From positions 372,001-436,000 of the forward strand of contig NZ_CP011131.1 of assembly GCF_001442805.1 (NCBI RefSeq): a stretch of 64,000 nt of DNA. The letters are read 5' to 3'. The notes under the pieces were generated by a model that worked only from the letters and a program-made list of their open reading frames with translations, had not been told where the DNA came from and ran no database searches. This document shows positions 32,549 through 40,501 of the stretch, piece by piece. The DNA comes from Lysobacter gummosus (GTDB taxonomy: Bacteria; Pseudomonadota; Gammaproteobacteria; Xanthomonadales; Xanthomonadaceae). Each line of letters begins with the position of its first letter. Positions within the stretch are counted from its first letter, which is position 1. The translations under genes and the position numbers were made by a program.

Positions 32549-35434
32549 ATGTCGAAGTCCCCGTCGTCCGCCCTCGCGCCGCGCCGCGCCCGTCCGCGCG
32601 TGGCCGCGCTCGCCCTGGCTTTGGGAGTCGCCCTGGTCGGCGGGGCGATCGCGCCGGCCGCGGCCGCGAGCAAGGACAACGCCAGCGTCAGCATCGGCTT
32701 CGACGAATTCACCCTGCCCAACGGCCTGCGCGTGATCGTGCACACCGACCGTAAGGCGCCGATCGTCGCGGTCAACGTGTGGTATCACGTCGGCAGCAAG
32801 AACGAGCAGCCCGGCCGCACCGGCTTCGCGCATCTGTTCGAACACCTGATGTTCCAGGGCTCGGAGAACTACAAGGGCGAGTTCTTCACGCCGTTCGAAC
32901 TGGTCGGCACCACCGACCAGAACGGCACCACCAACGTCGATCGCACCAATTATTTCCAGAACGTGCCGACCACCGCGCTCGACATGGCGCTGTGGATGGA
33001 GTCCGACCGAATGGGCCACCTGCTCGGCGCGATCGATCAAAAGACCCTCGACGAACAGCGCGGCGTGGTCCAGAACGAGAAGCGCCAGGGCGAGAACCAG
33101 CCCTACGGCCGGCGCATCAGCGCCAGGCTGTACGAGGCGCTGTATCCGGCCGATCATCCCTACAGCTGGCAGACCATCGGCTCGATGGCCGACCTCGACG
33201 CGGCCTCGCTCGGCGACGTCAAGACCTGGTTCCGCAGCTGGTACGGCCCCAATAACGCGGTGCTGGTGCTGGCCGGCGACATCGACCTGAAGACGGCGAA
33301 GGAAAAGGCGCTGCGTTTCTTCGGCGACATTCCCGCCAGCGCGACCTTGCCCGACATGGCCACGCGCATTCCCAAGCGCGATCGCGACACGGAAGAAACC
33401 ATTCCCGACCGCGTGCCGCAGGCGCGCGTGTACCGCGGCTGGCCGGTCGCCCAATACGGCGCGGCCGACGGCACGGACCTGCAGTTGTTCGCGCAGGTGC
33501 TCGGCGGCAGCGCGGCTTCGCGCCTGGATGCGCGCCTGGTCCATGCCGACCAGATCGCCGACAGCGCCAGCGTGTCGATCAACGATGCCGAAATCAGCGG
33601 CACGCTGGTGGTCGTGGCCAACGTCAAGCAAGGCGTGGACCCGGCGAAAGTGCGCGCGGCCATCGACGAGGAAATCAAGCGCCTGATCGCGCAGGGCCCG
33701 AGCGCGCAGGAGCTGGAACAGGCCAAGACCGCCACCCGCGCCGAGTTCGTGCGCGGGATCGAGCGCATCGGCGGATTCGGCGGCAAGTCCGATGTGCTGG
33801 CGCGTTGCGCGGTGTTCCTCGGCAAGGCCGATTGCTATCGCGACGAACTCAAGGACCTCGACAAGGCCAGCATCGCCAGCGTGCAGGCGGCCGGGCGCAA
33901 ATGGCTGGGCGTGGGCTCGCACACCATCGTGGTGCAGCCCGGCGACAAGCCGGCTTCGTCGCTGCCGGAAACGGCGAGCGCGGCGCCGGCCAAGCAGCCC
34001 GCGCCGATTCCGGCGGCCGATCCGCGCTTCAAGACTGTGAAGTCCGATCTCGACCGCAGCCTGGGCGTGCCGCAGACGCAGAGCTTCCCCGCGCTGAAGT
34101 TCCCCGCGCAGCAGACCGCGCAGCTCAGCAACGGCATGCAGGTGGTGCTGGTCGAACGCCACGAAACCCCGATCGTGCAATTGCAGGTGGAATTCCCCGG
34201 CGGCTTCAGCGCCGACCAGGGTCGCAAGGCCGGCACCGCCAGCTTCGCCATGGCCATGCTCGACGAAGGCGCCGGCGATTACGGCGCGCTGCAGTTGTCG
34301 GCGCGCAAGGAAGCCCTGGGCGCGGAGCTGAGCAGCAACGCCAGCCTCGACAGCGCCAGCGTCGCGCTGTCGGCGCTGACGGACAAACTCGATCCGTCGC
34401 TGGACCTGCTTTCCGACGTGATCCGCCGTCCGCGTTTCGACGCCGCCGAAATCGAACGCGTGCGCGCACAGTGGCTGGCCGGCATCAAGCAAGAAAAAGC
34501 GCGTCCGCAGACCGCGGCGCTGCGCGTGCTGCCGCCGCTGCTTTACGGCGCAGGCCATGCTTACGCGATTCCGTTCACCGGCACCGGTACCGAGGGCTCG
34601 ATCGCCGCGCTCAAGCGCGAGGACCTGCTCGCTTTCCATAGCGACTGGCTGCAGCCGCAGCGCGCGCGGGTGATCGTGGTCGGCGATACGACGCTGGCGC
34701 AGATCGTGCCGCAGCTGGAACGCCGCTTCGGCGACTGGAAGGGCGCCAGCGACGCGCCGGCGCTGCCGAATCTGGCCCAGGTGGCGCGTCCGGCCAAGCC
34801 GCGCGTGTTCCTGGTCGATCAGCCCGGCGCGATCCAGTCCAACATCTACGTCGGCGAACTGATCGCGCCGACCGGCGATGCCGGCACCATCGACTTCGAT
34901 TTCGCCAACGGCGTGCTCGGCGGCGAGTTCAGCTCGCGTCTGAACATGAATCTGCGCGAAGACAAGCACTGGGCCTACGGCTCCTACAGCGGCTCGGGCA
35001 ATGCGCTGGGCCAGCGGCCGTGGATCGCGCAGGCGGCGGTGCAGTCGGACAAGACCGTCGAATCGCTGGGCGAGCTCAAGCGCGAGATCGAAGCCTTCAC
35101 CAGCGGCAGCAAGCCGATCACCGAAACCGAAGTGGTCAAGATCCGCGCCGCCAACACCCTGAGCCTGCCGGGCGCGTACGAAACCACCGACGCGCTGATG
35201 GCGCAGGTCGGCTCGGACCTGCGTTACGGCCGTCCGAGCGACTTCATCCTCAAGTACAAGGCGCGCAACGACGCGATGACGCCGGCGCTGACCCAGGCCG
35301 CGGCCAAGGGACTGGAGCCCAAGGCGCTGACCTGGGTGGTGGTGGGCGACCTGTCCAAGATCGAGCAGCCGGTGCGCGCGCTGGGCATCGGCGAGGTGCA
35401 GGTGATCGACAACGACGGCAAGCCGGTGCGGTGA
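32549..35434 (+). CDS. M16-family zinc metalloprotease, two-module, secreted
   Basis: 961 residues with an N-terminal signal (basic APRRARPR, then VAALALALGVALVGGAIAPA). The first M16 module has the inverted zinc motif HLFEH at residues 95-99 (FAHLFEHLMFQGSE) and the third ligand Glu177 in GVVQNEKRQ. The second module begins near residue 520 (QTAQLSNGMQVVLVERHETP) and lacks HxxEH: it reads GTASFAMAMLDEGAGDYG. So it is an active-inactive pair in one chain, the usual plan of long bacterial M16 proteins. It is periplasmic and presumably degrades peptides. Monocistronic; a family A repeat lies downstream. Confidence 0.92.
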   Translation: MSKSPSSALAPRRARPRVAALALALGVALVGGAIAPAAAASKDNASVSIGFDEFTLPNGLRVIVHTDRKAPIVAVNVWYHVGSKNEQPGRTGFAHLFEHLMFQGSENYKGEFFTPFELVGTTDQNGTTNVDRTNYFQNVPTTALDMALWMESDRMGHLLGAIDQKTLDEQRGVVQNEKRQGENQPYGRRISARLYEALYPADHPYSWQTIGSMADLDAASLGDVKTWFRSWYGPNNAVLVLAGDIDLKTAKEKALRFFGDIPASATLPDMATRIPKRDRDTEETIPDRVPQARVYRGWPVAQYGAADGTDLQLFAQVLGGSAASRLDARLVHADQIADSASVSINDAEISGTLVVVANVKQGVDPAKVRAAIDEEIKRLIAQGPSAQELEQAKTATRAEFVRGIERIGGFGGKSDVLARCAVFLGKADCYRDELKDLDKASIASVQAAGRKWLGVGSHTIVVQPGDKPASSLPETASAAPAKQPAPIPAADPRFKTVKSDLDRSLGVPQTQSFPALKFPAQQTAQLSNGMQVVLVERHETPIVQLQVEFPGGFSADQGRKAGTASFAMAMLDEGAGDYGALQLSARKEALGAELSSNASLDSASVALSALTDKLDPSLDLLSDVIRRPRFDAAEIERVRAQWLAGIKQEKARPQTAALRVLPPLLYGAGHAYAIPFTGTGTEGSIAALKREDLLAFHSDWLQPQRARVIVVGDTTLAQIVPQLERRFGDWKGASDAPALPNLAQVARPAKPRVFLVDQPGAIQSNIYVGELIAPTGDAGTIDFDFANGVLGGEFSSRLNMNLREDKHWAYGSYSGSGNALGQRPWIAQAAVQSDKTVESLGELKREIEAFTSGSKPITETEVVKIRAANTLSLPGAYETTDALMAQVGSDLRYGRPSDFILKYKARNDAMTPALTQAAAKGLEPKALTWVVVGDLSKIEQPVRALGIGEVQVIDNDGKPVR

Positions 35435-35558
35435 GTGCGCCGATGGTGTGAGGCCGTCATCGATCGATGACGAAAGATCGCGGGCCGCATCTTCGGATGC
35501 GGCCCGTCGCGTTTGTGGGACCGCATCGCAGGACCGAGACCTCTTTTGTGGGAGGAAG

Positions 35559-35672
35559 CTTTTGTGGGAGGGGCTTCAGCCCCGATGCTTTCCGATCAGC
35601 CGAACCGAATCTCCATGCGAATCACCGCGACCCGAGCGAAGAGCATCGGGGCTGAAGCCCCTCCCACAAAAG
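35559..35672. repeat. Paired inverted repeat, family A (31-bp perfect arms)
   Basis: The arms 35559-35589 and 35642-35672 are perfect inverted copies containing TGTGGGAGGGGCTTCAGCCC, 52 bases apart. An extra partial copy (CTTTTGTGGGAGGAAG) precedes the left arm. The spacer resembles that of the 37531 copy (CGATCAG...GAATC). This element fills most of the 359-base gap between the M16 gene and the lipoprotein gene; I see no other feature there. Confidence 0.88.
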
Positions 35673-35793
35673 ACTTCCGGCTGCGCCGCGCTCGGTAACT
35701 CCAACCTCGCAACATCCCCGCATTCCTACCGCGCGCAGCCGATTCCGGCGACAATGCGCCCGGTCGAATCGAACTCACTTATCCGAGGTCCTC

Positions 35794-36192
35794 ATGCGCG
35801 CACCCGCACTTCCGTCCCTGGCCGCGACTGTCCTGGCCCTGAGCGTTTCGGCATGCACCTGGGTGAACATGGCGCCCGGCGCGCAAGCGGTGCGAGTGGT
35901 CTCCCCCGGCGCGGCGCCTTCGTGCGAGAAGCGCGGCGAAGTCGCGGTGGCGGTCAAGCACAACGTCGCCTTCTACGAGCGCAACGCGCTGCGCGTGCGC
36001 GAGGAACTGGAAACCCTGGCCCGCAACGAAGCCCCCGGCCTGCAGGCCGACACCATCCAGCCGCTGGCCGAACCCTCGCAGGGACAGCAGCGTTTTGCGG
36101 CTTATCGATGCGGTTCCGGTGCCGCTCCGGCAAGCCCGGCTGCGCAAAATCCTGCTTCCGGCAGCGCCCAGACCTACCCGATCGGCGGTTAA
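35794..36192 (+). CDS. DUF4156 lipoprotein
   Basis: 132 residues with a lipoprotein signal, MRAPALPSLAATVLALSVSA followed by the lipidated Cys21. The short domain has VRVVSPGAAPSCEKRGEVAV and NALRVREELETLARNEAPGL, typical of DUF4156, in which a second Cys in the middle (SCEKRG) and a third in AAYRCG may form a disulfide. The C-terminus is Pro/Ala/Ser-rich and probably disordered. It likely sits at the outer membrane; the function is unknown. No partner is co-transcribed. Confidence 0.83.
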   Translation: MRAPALPSLAATVLALSVSACTWVNMAPGAQAVRVVSPGAAPSCEKRGEVAVAVKHNVAFYERNALRVREELETLARNEAPGLQADTIQPLAEPSQGQQRFAAYRCGSGAAPASPAAQNPASGSAQTYPIGG

Positions 36193-36379
36193 GCGGGTTT
36201 CCAAACGCGGCCGTACGGATTTTTCTGAGCGATTTAATCGAAGTAATCGATTGTTTTTGAAAGCATTTGTGGGCTAGACGGCGGCCGCGGACCCGGTTTG
36301 CGCCGGACATCAGCTAATGCGCGGGGTCAGGGAAGGCGCTAATCTGTCGCACTTTCTGTCCGCGAAGGGTTTGTCGCCC

Positions 36380-37402
36380 ATGCTGTTCCAACACGTAGCC
36401 ATCGCTGGCCTCGCTCACGTCGATGCCCCGCGAAAGCTGACCTCGGAGGAGATCAATGCCCGGCTCAAGCCGACGCTCGATCGCCTCGGCATCAAGGTCG
36501 ATGTTCTGCAGAACGTCGCCGGCGTGCGCGAGCGTCGTTTGTGGGACGGCGAAATGAAGCCCTCCGACGCCGCCACCCTGGCCGGCGTCAAGGCGCTCGC
36601 CGACGCGGGCATCGATACCGACCGTATCGGCCTGCTGGTCAACACCTCGGTCAGCCGCGACTACCTGGAACCGTCCACGGCCAGCATCGTCGCCGGCAAT
36701 CTGCGTCTGGGCGAGAACTGCCAGAACTTCGACGTCGCCAACGCCTGCCTGGCCTTCATCAACGGTATGGACATCGCCAGCCGCATGATCGAGCGCGGCG
36801 AGATCGACTACGCCCTGATCGTCGATGGCGAAACCGCGAACAAGGCCTACGAGAAGACCCTCGAACGCCTCAGCGGCGAAGGCGTCACCGAATCGCAACT
36901 GCGCGACGAGATGGCCACGCTCACCCTGGGCTCTGGTGCCGCGGCGATGGTGCTGGCGCGCTCCGAACTCGCTCCGGGCGCTCCGCGCTACCGCGGCGGC
37001 GTGACCCGTTCGGCGACCGAGTGGAATCATCTGTGCGTGGGCGATCTGCACCACGACCGCATGATCGCCGACGGCCGCATGCTGATGATCGAAGGCCTCA
37101 AGCTCGGCCACAAGACCTTCGCCGCCGCGCGCGCCGCGCTCGGCTGGGCGGTGGAAGAGCTGGACGAATTCGTGATCCATCAGGTCAGCCGCGCACACAC
37201 CCAGGCTTTCCTCAAGGCCTTCGGCATCGACCCGAAGAAGGTCATGACCATCTTCGGCGAGCACGGCAACATCGGCCCGGCCTCGGTGCCGATCGTGTTG
37301 AGCAAGCTGCGCGAGATGGGCCGCCTGAAGAAGGGCAACCGGGTCGCGCTGCTCGGCATCGGTTCGGGCTTGAACTGCTCGATGGCCGAAGTGGTCTGGT
37401 AA
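36380..37402 (+). CDS. oleA: OleA, thiolase-fold beta-ketoacid synthase for long-chain olefins
   Basis: OleA condenses two fatty acyl-CoAs, head to head, to a 2-alkyl-3-ketoalkanoic acid, the first step of olefin hydrocarbon synthesis. The 340-residue protein starts MLFQHVAIAGLAHVDAPRKL and is very similar to the structurally known Xanthomonas campestris enzyme. The catalytic Cys123 lies in FDVANACLAFINGMD, His267 in FVIHQVSRAHTQAF and Asn297 in FGEHGNIGPASVP. The start at 36380 follows homology; the frame opens earlier at 36317. It normally works with OleB, OleC and OleD, but the next genes here are a small hypothetical and an envelope-stress cluster. Confidence 0.96.
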   Translation: MLFQHVAIAGLAHVDAPRKLTSEEINARLKPTLDRLGIKVDVLQNVAGVRERRLWDGEMKPSDAATLAGVKALADAGIDTDRIGLLVNTSVSRDYLEPSTASIVAGNLRLGENCQNFDVANACLAFINGMDIASRMIERGEIDYALIVDGETANKAYEKTLERLSGEGVTESQLRDEMATLTLGSGAAAMVLARSELAPGAPRYRGGVTRSATEWNHLCVGDLHHDRMIADGRMLMIEGLKLGHKTFAAARAALGWAVEELDEFVIHQVSRAHTQAFLKAFGIDPKKVMTIFGEHGNIGPASVPIVLSKLREMGRLKKGNRVALLGIGSGLNCSMAEVVW

Positions 37403-37450
37403 AGGCTGCATGATCGGCGCGGCTTCGATGCCGCGACGATAAAAGTTACG

Positions 37451-37480
37451 AAGGCCCGGTGCGGAAGCATCGGGCCTTTT
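37451..37480 (+). terminator. Rho-independent terminator after oleA
   Basis: The stem AAGGCCCGGTGC / GCATCGGGCCTT (12 bp, one G-T pair) with a 4-base loop ends in TTTT. It lies 48 bases after the oleA stop, which argues against read-through to any olefin genes. Confidence 0.88.
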
Positions 37481-37530
37481 GCTTTCAGGCCGATAAGACC
37501 TCTCGCATTTTTGCAGGGAGCTTCATCCCT

Positions 37531-37640
37531 TTTTGTGGGAGGGGCTTCAGCCCCGATGCTTTTCGATCAGATGAGTCGAATCCGCTTGAGCGATAGTCGC
37601 GATCGCAACGAAAGGCATCGGGGCTGAAGCTCCTCCCGCG
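37531..37640. repeat. Paired inverted repeat, family A
   Basis: The left arm 37531-37560 (GTGGGAGGGGCTTCAGCCCC, then GATGC) faces the right arm 37615-37640 (GCATCGGGGCTGAAGCTCCT), with a few mismatches. The whole unit, including its 54-base spacer, resembles the copy at 35559. With the oleA terminator it accounts for most of the 401-base gap before 37804. Confidence 0.85.
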
Positions 37641-37803
37641 AGAGCGGCCCTCTCCCAGAAAGTCTGTGCCTGTCGGCACCACCGGTATGCCTTTGCAATA
37701 CGGGGTCGGGCTCACGCTTGCTATAGTCGATGCTTATCCGCGCGAGCGCCGCAACGGCCGCCGCGCCAAGGACCGATTCATCACCCGCAACGGAGTTGCC
37801 GAC

Positions 37804-38049
37804 ATGGCCCAGCCCAAGAGTCACCTCGAGATCGCCCTGGCCTCGATCCCCGTGTTCACCAACGACGGCACGCTCGACGTCGCCGAACTGCAGAAGCTGC
37901 TCGACCTCGCATTGCGCGACAAGATCGTCGATGAAGACGAAAAGCGCGTGCTCGGCAACATCTTCAAGCAGGCCGAACTCGGCCAGCTCGACGCGCAAGT
38001 GAAGCACCGCATCGACGAAGCGCGCGCCCTGCACGGTATTTCGGCCTGA
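37804..38049 (+). CDS. Small conserved acidic protein
   Basis: 81 residues, MAQPKSHLEIALASIPVFTN followed by DGTLDVAELQKLLDLALRDK, then IVDEDEKRVLGNIFKQAE. The pattern of two helix-loop-helix units with DGxLDxxE and DEDEKRV is reminiscent of EF-hand or TerB-like helical proteins, but the calcium loop is not complete. No signal peptide or membrane segment is seen. It is preceded by a long gap and followed by 290 bases without a gene, so it appears to be transcribed alone. The function is unknown. Confidence 0.7.
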   Translation: MAQPKSHLEIALASIPVFTNDGTLDVAELQKLLDLALRDKIVDEDEKRVLGNIFKQAELGQLDAQVKHRIDEARALHGISA

Positions 38050-38320
38050 GCCCGGGCGGCGGTCGCAAGGCCGCCGCCATCGCCCGGGTCCGCCGCGCCG
38101 CCGTCCGCGGCGGCCGGCCCGCGGGGCGTGAGCCGTTCGCGCTGCGAACCCCGAGCTTTGCGGTTGCCGGATCGGTTTCGATCCCGGTGCCGCGCCCGCA
38201 CGGGGCGTCGTTGGTTCACCGGACATGTCTGTTCAAGTCATTGAATATTAAAGAATCGATGACGCGTCGCGCGGTTCGCCGTGCCGTTCGTCGGCTCTTA
38301 CATGTCATGTGTTGCCAATG

Positions 38321-38330
38321 TCACATGTGA
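38321..38330. promoter_or_regulatory. Palindrome TCACATGTGA upstream of the envelope-stress cluster
   Basis: A perfect 10-bp palindrome lies 9 bases before the GTG start, with related half-sites CATGTCATGTG at 38301-38311. The arrangement suggests a repressor site covering the start region of the first gene. No sigma-54 (GG-N10-GC) promoter, the usual control of pspA operons, is evident in the 290 bases before the start. Confidence 0.35.
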
Positions 38331-38339
38331 TGAATTAAC

Positions 38340-38975
38340 GTGAACGACATGGAACGCCGATCCTCCGCTTACTACCAGCGCCGCCATCGCGAACGTCTTC
38401 GCGATAAGGGGCTGGTCAAGAAGGAGCTGTGGGTACTGCCCGAGTTCGCGGACGAACTGGGAGCGGTGGAGAAGCGGATGCGGCAGCCGCGCGGTGCGGC
38501 GCCGGGGCGTGGACGCGTGGAGAGCAGCATGAACGACGGCAAGGTCTGGACGTCCGCCGGTCTGTACGACGCTTTGTCGCAGGCGGAGGAATTCGTTTAC
38601 GGCGATTCGGTGATCGAACTGATCGACGGTGCGCAGGCCAGTCTGCATCTGGTGATGGCCGAGTACGGTGATCTGCCCTTGTTCCTGGCCGTGGTCGGCG
38701 AACAGATCGTGGTCGAGGCGCTGCTGTGGCCGGTTTCGCACGTGCGCGACCCGGCCGCGTTCAACGAAGAAGTGCTGCGCACCCACAAGGTGATCTTTCC
38801 CTTGTCCACCATCGGCATCGAAACCCTGGCCGACGGCGAGGACGCGTACATGATGTTCGGCTCGCTCAGCGCATCCTCGTCGCTGTCCAACGTGTTGTAC
38901 GAGATCGAGACGCTGGCCGACAACGTCATCAAGGCCACCGAGGCCTATGAAATGCAGTTGCTGGAGGCCGCCTGA
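38340..38975 (+). CDS. DUF2170 (YjfI-like) protein
   Basis: 211 residues from a GTG, or 208 from the ATG at 38349. The N-terminus is basic and helical (MERRSSAYYQRRHRERLRDK). The DUF2170 domain follows: FVYGDSVIELIDGAQASLHL, VVGEQIVVEALLWPVSHVRD, and HKVIFPLSTIGIETLADGED. E. coli YjfI is the family's reference and also precedes a PspA homologue, YjfJ. DUF2170 is therefore thought to partner with PspA-type proteins, though its activity is unknown. It overlaps the PspA-family start by TGATG. Confidence 0.85.
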   Translation: MNDMERRSSAYYQRRHRERLRDKGLVKKELWVLPEFADELGAVEKRMRQPRGAAPGRGRVESSMNDGKVWTSAGLYDALSQAEEFVYGDSVIELIDGAQASLHLVMAEYGDLPLFLAVVGEQIVVEALLWPVSHVRDPAAFNEEVLRTHKVIFPLSTIGIETLADGEDAYMMFGSLSASSSLSNVLYEIETLADNVIKATEAYEMQLLEAA

Positions 38976-39688
38976 TGTCCAGGTCCGAAGGCGGCGGCAA
39001 TATCTGGAGCAAGCTGCTGACCTCGCTGCGCGGCGGCGCGCAGGACCTCGGCGACGGCTGGGTGGACAGCCGCGCGCTGCGCATCCTGGATCAGGAAATC
39101 CGCGATTGCGATCTGGACCTGCGCCAGTCGCGCGAGTCGCTCGCGCATCTTCTCGCGCGCCACACCCTGGCCGAGCGCGCGCTGAGCGAGCTGCGCGACA
39201 AGGTCGGCGAATACGAAGGCTATGCGATCAAGGCGATGGAAAGCGGCGACGAGGCCCTGGCGCGCGAAGTCGCGGACAAGATCGTGCAGCTCGAATCCAA
39301 CCGAAGCGACGATCAACGTCATGTCCAGGAATTGGCCGCCAGCGCAGCCGAACTGCGCAAGTCCGTAGCCATGGCCGAAGGCAACATCCGCCGCCTGAAA
39401 CAACAGCTGGACACGGTAAAAGCCACCGAGAGCGTCCAGCGCGCCCAAGCCGCGGTCGCGCAGCGCTACACCGGCCCGAACAACAAACTGCAGACCGCGA
39501 TCGACTCGCTGGCGCGTATCAAACAAAAACAGGCCGAGCGCGGCGCGCGCATGGGCGCGGCGGCCGAACTGGCGCGCGGCGATCGCGGCGACGCGCTGGA
39601 ACGCAAATTGCGCGACGCCGGGATCATGCCCGACGACGCCGGCGCCGAGGCGGTGCTGCTGAGGTTGCGACAAAAAATGCCGGATTGA
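38975..39688 (+). CDS. PspA/IM30-family protein (YjfJ-like)
   Basis: 237 residues, almost entirely helical coiled coil with a short amphipathic N-terminus (NIWSKLLTSLRGGAQDLGDG). Family segments include AEGNIRRLKQQLDTVKATES, and the chain ends in a short conserved tail (IMPDDAGAEAVLLRLRQKM). PspA/IM30 proteins are ESCRT-III-like and assemble into rods or carpets on stressed inner membranes. Coupling to DUF2170 upstream, with YqiJ-like and flotillin proteins downstream, indicates the YjfIJ branch and not the PspF-controlled classic operon. It is cytosolic and peripheral to the membrane. Confidence 0.88.
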   Translation: MSRSEGGGNIWSKLLTSLRGGAQDLGDGWVDSRALRILDQEIRDCDLDLRQSRESLAHLLARHTLAERALSELRDKVGEYEGYAIKAMESGDEALAREVADKIVQLESNRSDDQRHVQELAASAAELRKSVAMAEGNIRRLKQQLDTVKATESVQRAQAAVAQRYTGPNNKLQTAIDSLARIKQKQAERGARMGAAAELARGDRGDALERKLRDAGIMPDDAGAEAVLLRLRQKMPD

Positions 39689-39740
39689 CCGGTTCGATGC
39701 AGGGGCCGTCAGGACGACGGCGAGCGGGGGAGGGAAGCGA

Positions 39741-40421
39741 ATGTTGGAATTCTTCAGTACGATTTTCACGCTGCCGACAGCGTTCTACACGGTGTTGTTC
39801 GGCGTGGTCATCTGCTATTGGCTGCTGTCCGCGCTCGGATTGGTCGGCGGCGAGATGATCGACGGCTGGATCGGCGGCGATCTGCACGGCCACGGCCACG
39901 GCCTGGGCGATCACACCCTCGCCGACGGCGCCCATCAGCATCACGAAGGCGTGTTCGATCCGCTGATGCGCCTGGGCCTGGGCGGCATTCCGATCACCGT
40001 CGTGCTCAGCACGCTGGTCGGCGTGTCCTGGGGCCTGACCTATCTGGCCGACGTGTACCTGCTGAATCTGCTGCCGACCGCGCTGTTGCGCATCGTCGGC
40101 GGCGCGGTGGTCATCATCGTCGCCTTCGCCCTGGCCATTCCGGTGGCGGCCTTCGTGCTGCGCCCGGTGCGCAAGCTGCTGCGCAAGATGCAGCCCGGCC
40201 CGCCGCGGCCGATCCTGGGCCAGACCGCGGTGATCCGCTCGCCGGTCAACCGCGTGACCGGCACCGCCAGCGTCGAAGACGGCGGCGCGGGGTTGATCCT
40301 GCAGATCCGCGAAGACGATCCGGACCGCTTCAAGCGCGGCGACCGCGTCGTGCTCATCGAATACATCGAAGACCAGAACGCCTACCGCGTGGTCAGCGAA
40401 GACGAATTCCGCGGCGCCTGA
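39741..40421 (+). CDS. YqiJ-like membrane protein with His-rich loop and OB-fold (NfeD-like) domain
   Basis: 226 residues, well placed after GAGGGAAG. Three membrane helices (YTVLFGVVICYWLLSALGLV; ITVVLSTLVGVSWGLTYLAD; IVGGAVVIIVAFALAIPVAA) precede a C-terminal OB-fold, ILGQTAVIRSPVNRVTGTAS, then FKRGDRVVLIEYIEDQNAYR. Between the first two helices is a His-rich loop (DLHGHGHGLGDHTLADGAHQ, then HH) that could bind zinc, copper or nickel. YqiJ/NfeD-type proteins are standard partners of flotillins, whose gene comes next. The OB-fold would face the cytosol or periplasm, according to topology. Confidence 0.87.
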   Translation: MLEFFSTIFTLPTAFYTVLFGVVICYWLLSALGLVGGEMIDGWIGGDLHGHGHGLGDHTLADGAHQHHEGVFDPLMRLGLGGIPITVVLSTLVGVSWGLTYLADVYLLNLLPTALLRIVGGAVVIIVAFALAIPVAAFVLRPVRKLLRKMQPGPPRPILGQTAVIRSPVNRVTGTASVEDGGAGLILQIREDDPDRFKRGDRVVLIEYIEDQNAYRVVSEDEFRGA

Positions 40422-40501
40422 CGCCTCACGGCGACATTGCGTCCTTACCGTTACGGCCGCCGCGTCCGTAACACAAGTAGTCGAGTCATAGGGAGATGCA
40501 A

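Noticed and set aside
32531..34969. 812-residue minus-strand frame opposite the M16 protease
   Set aside because: Antisense to a gene with an intact HLFEH motif; no start signal or domain.
36193..36379. Frame starting at 36317 as the true oleA start
   Set aside because: The added 21 residues have no similarity to OleA, whose known N-terminus begins MLFQ at 36380.
35559..37640. A CRISPR array or IS element formed by the repeated 30-bp blocks
   Set aside because: The blocks are inverted pairs at scattered sites with no regular spacers, no cas genes and no transposase frame.
38050..38339. Sigma-54 promoter and PspF-type control of the PspA cluster
   Set aside because: No GG-N10-GC element of the right form is visible in the 290-base leader, and no pspF gene is adjacent.
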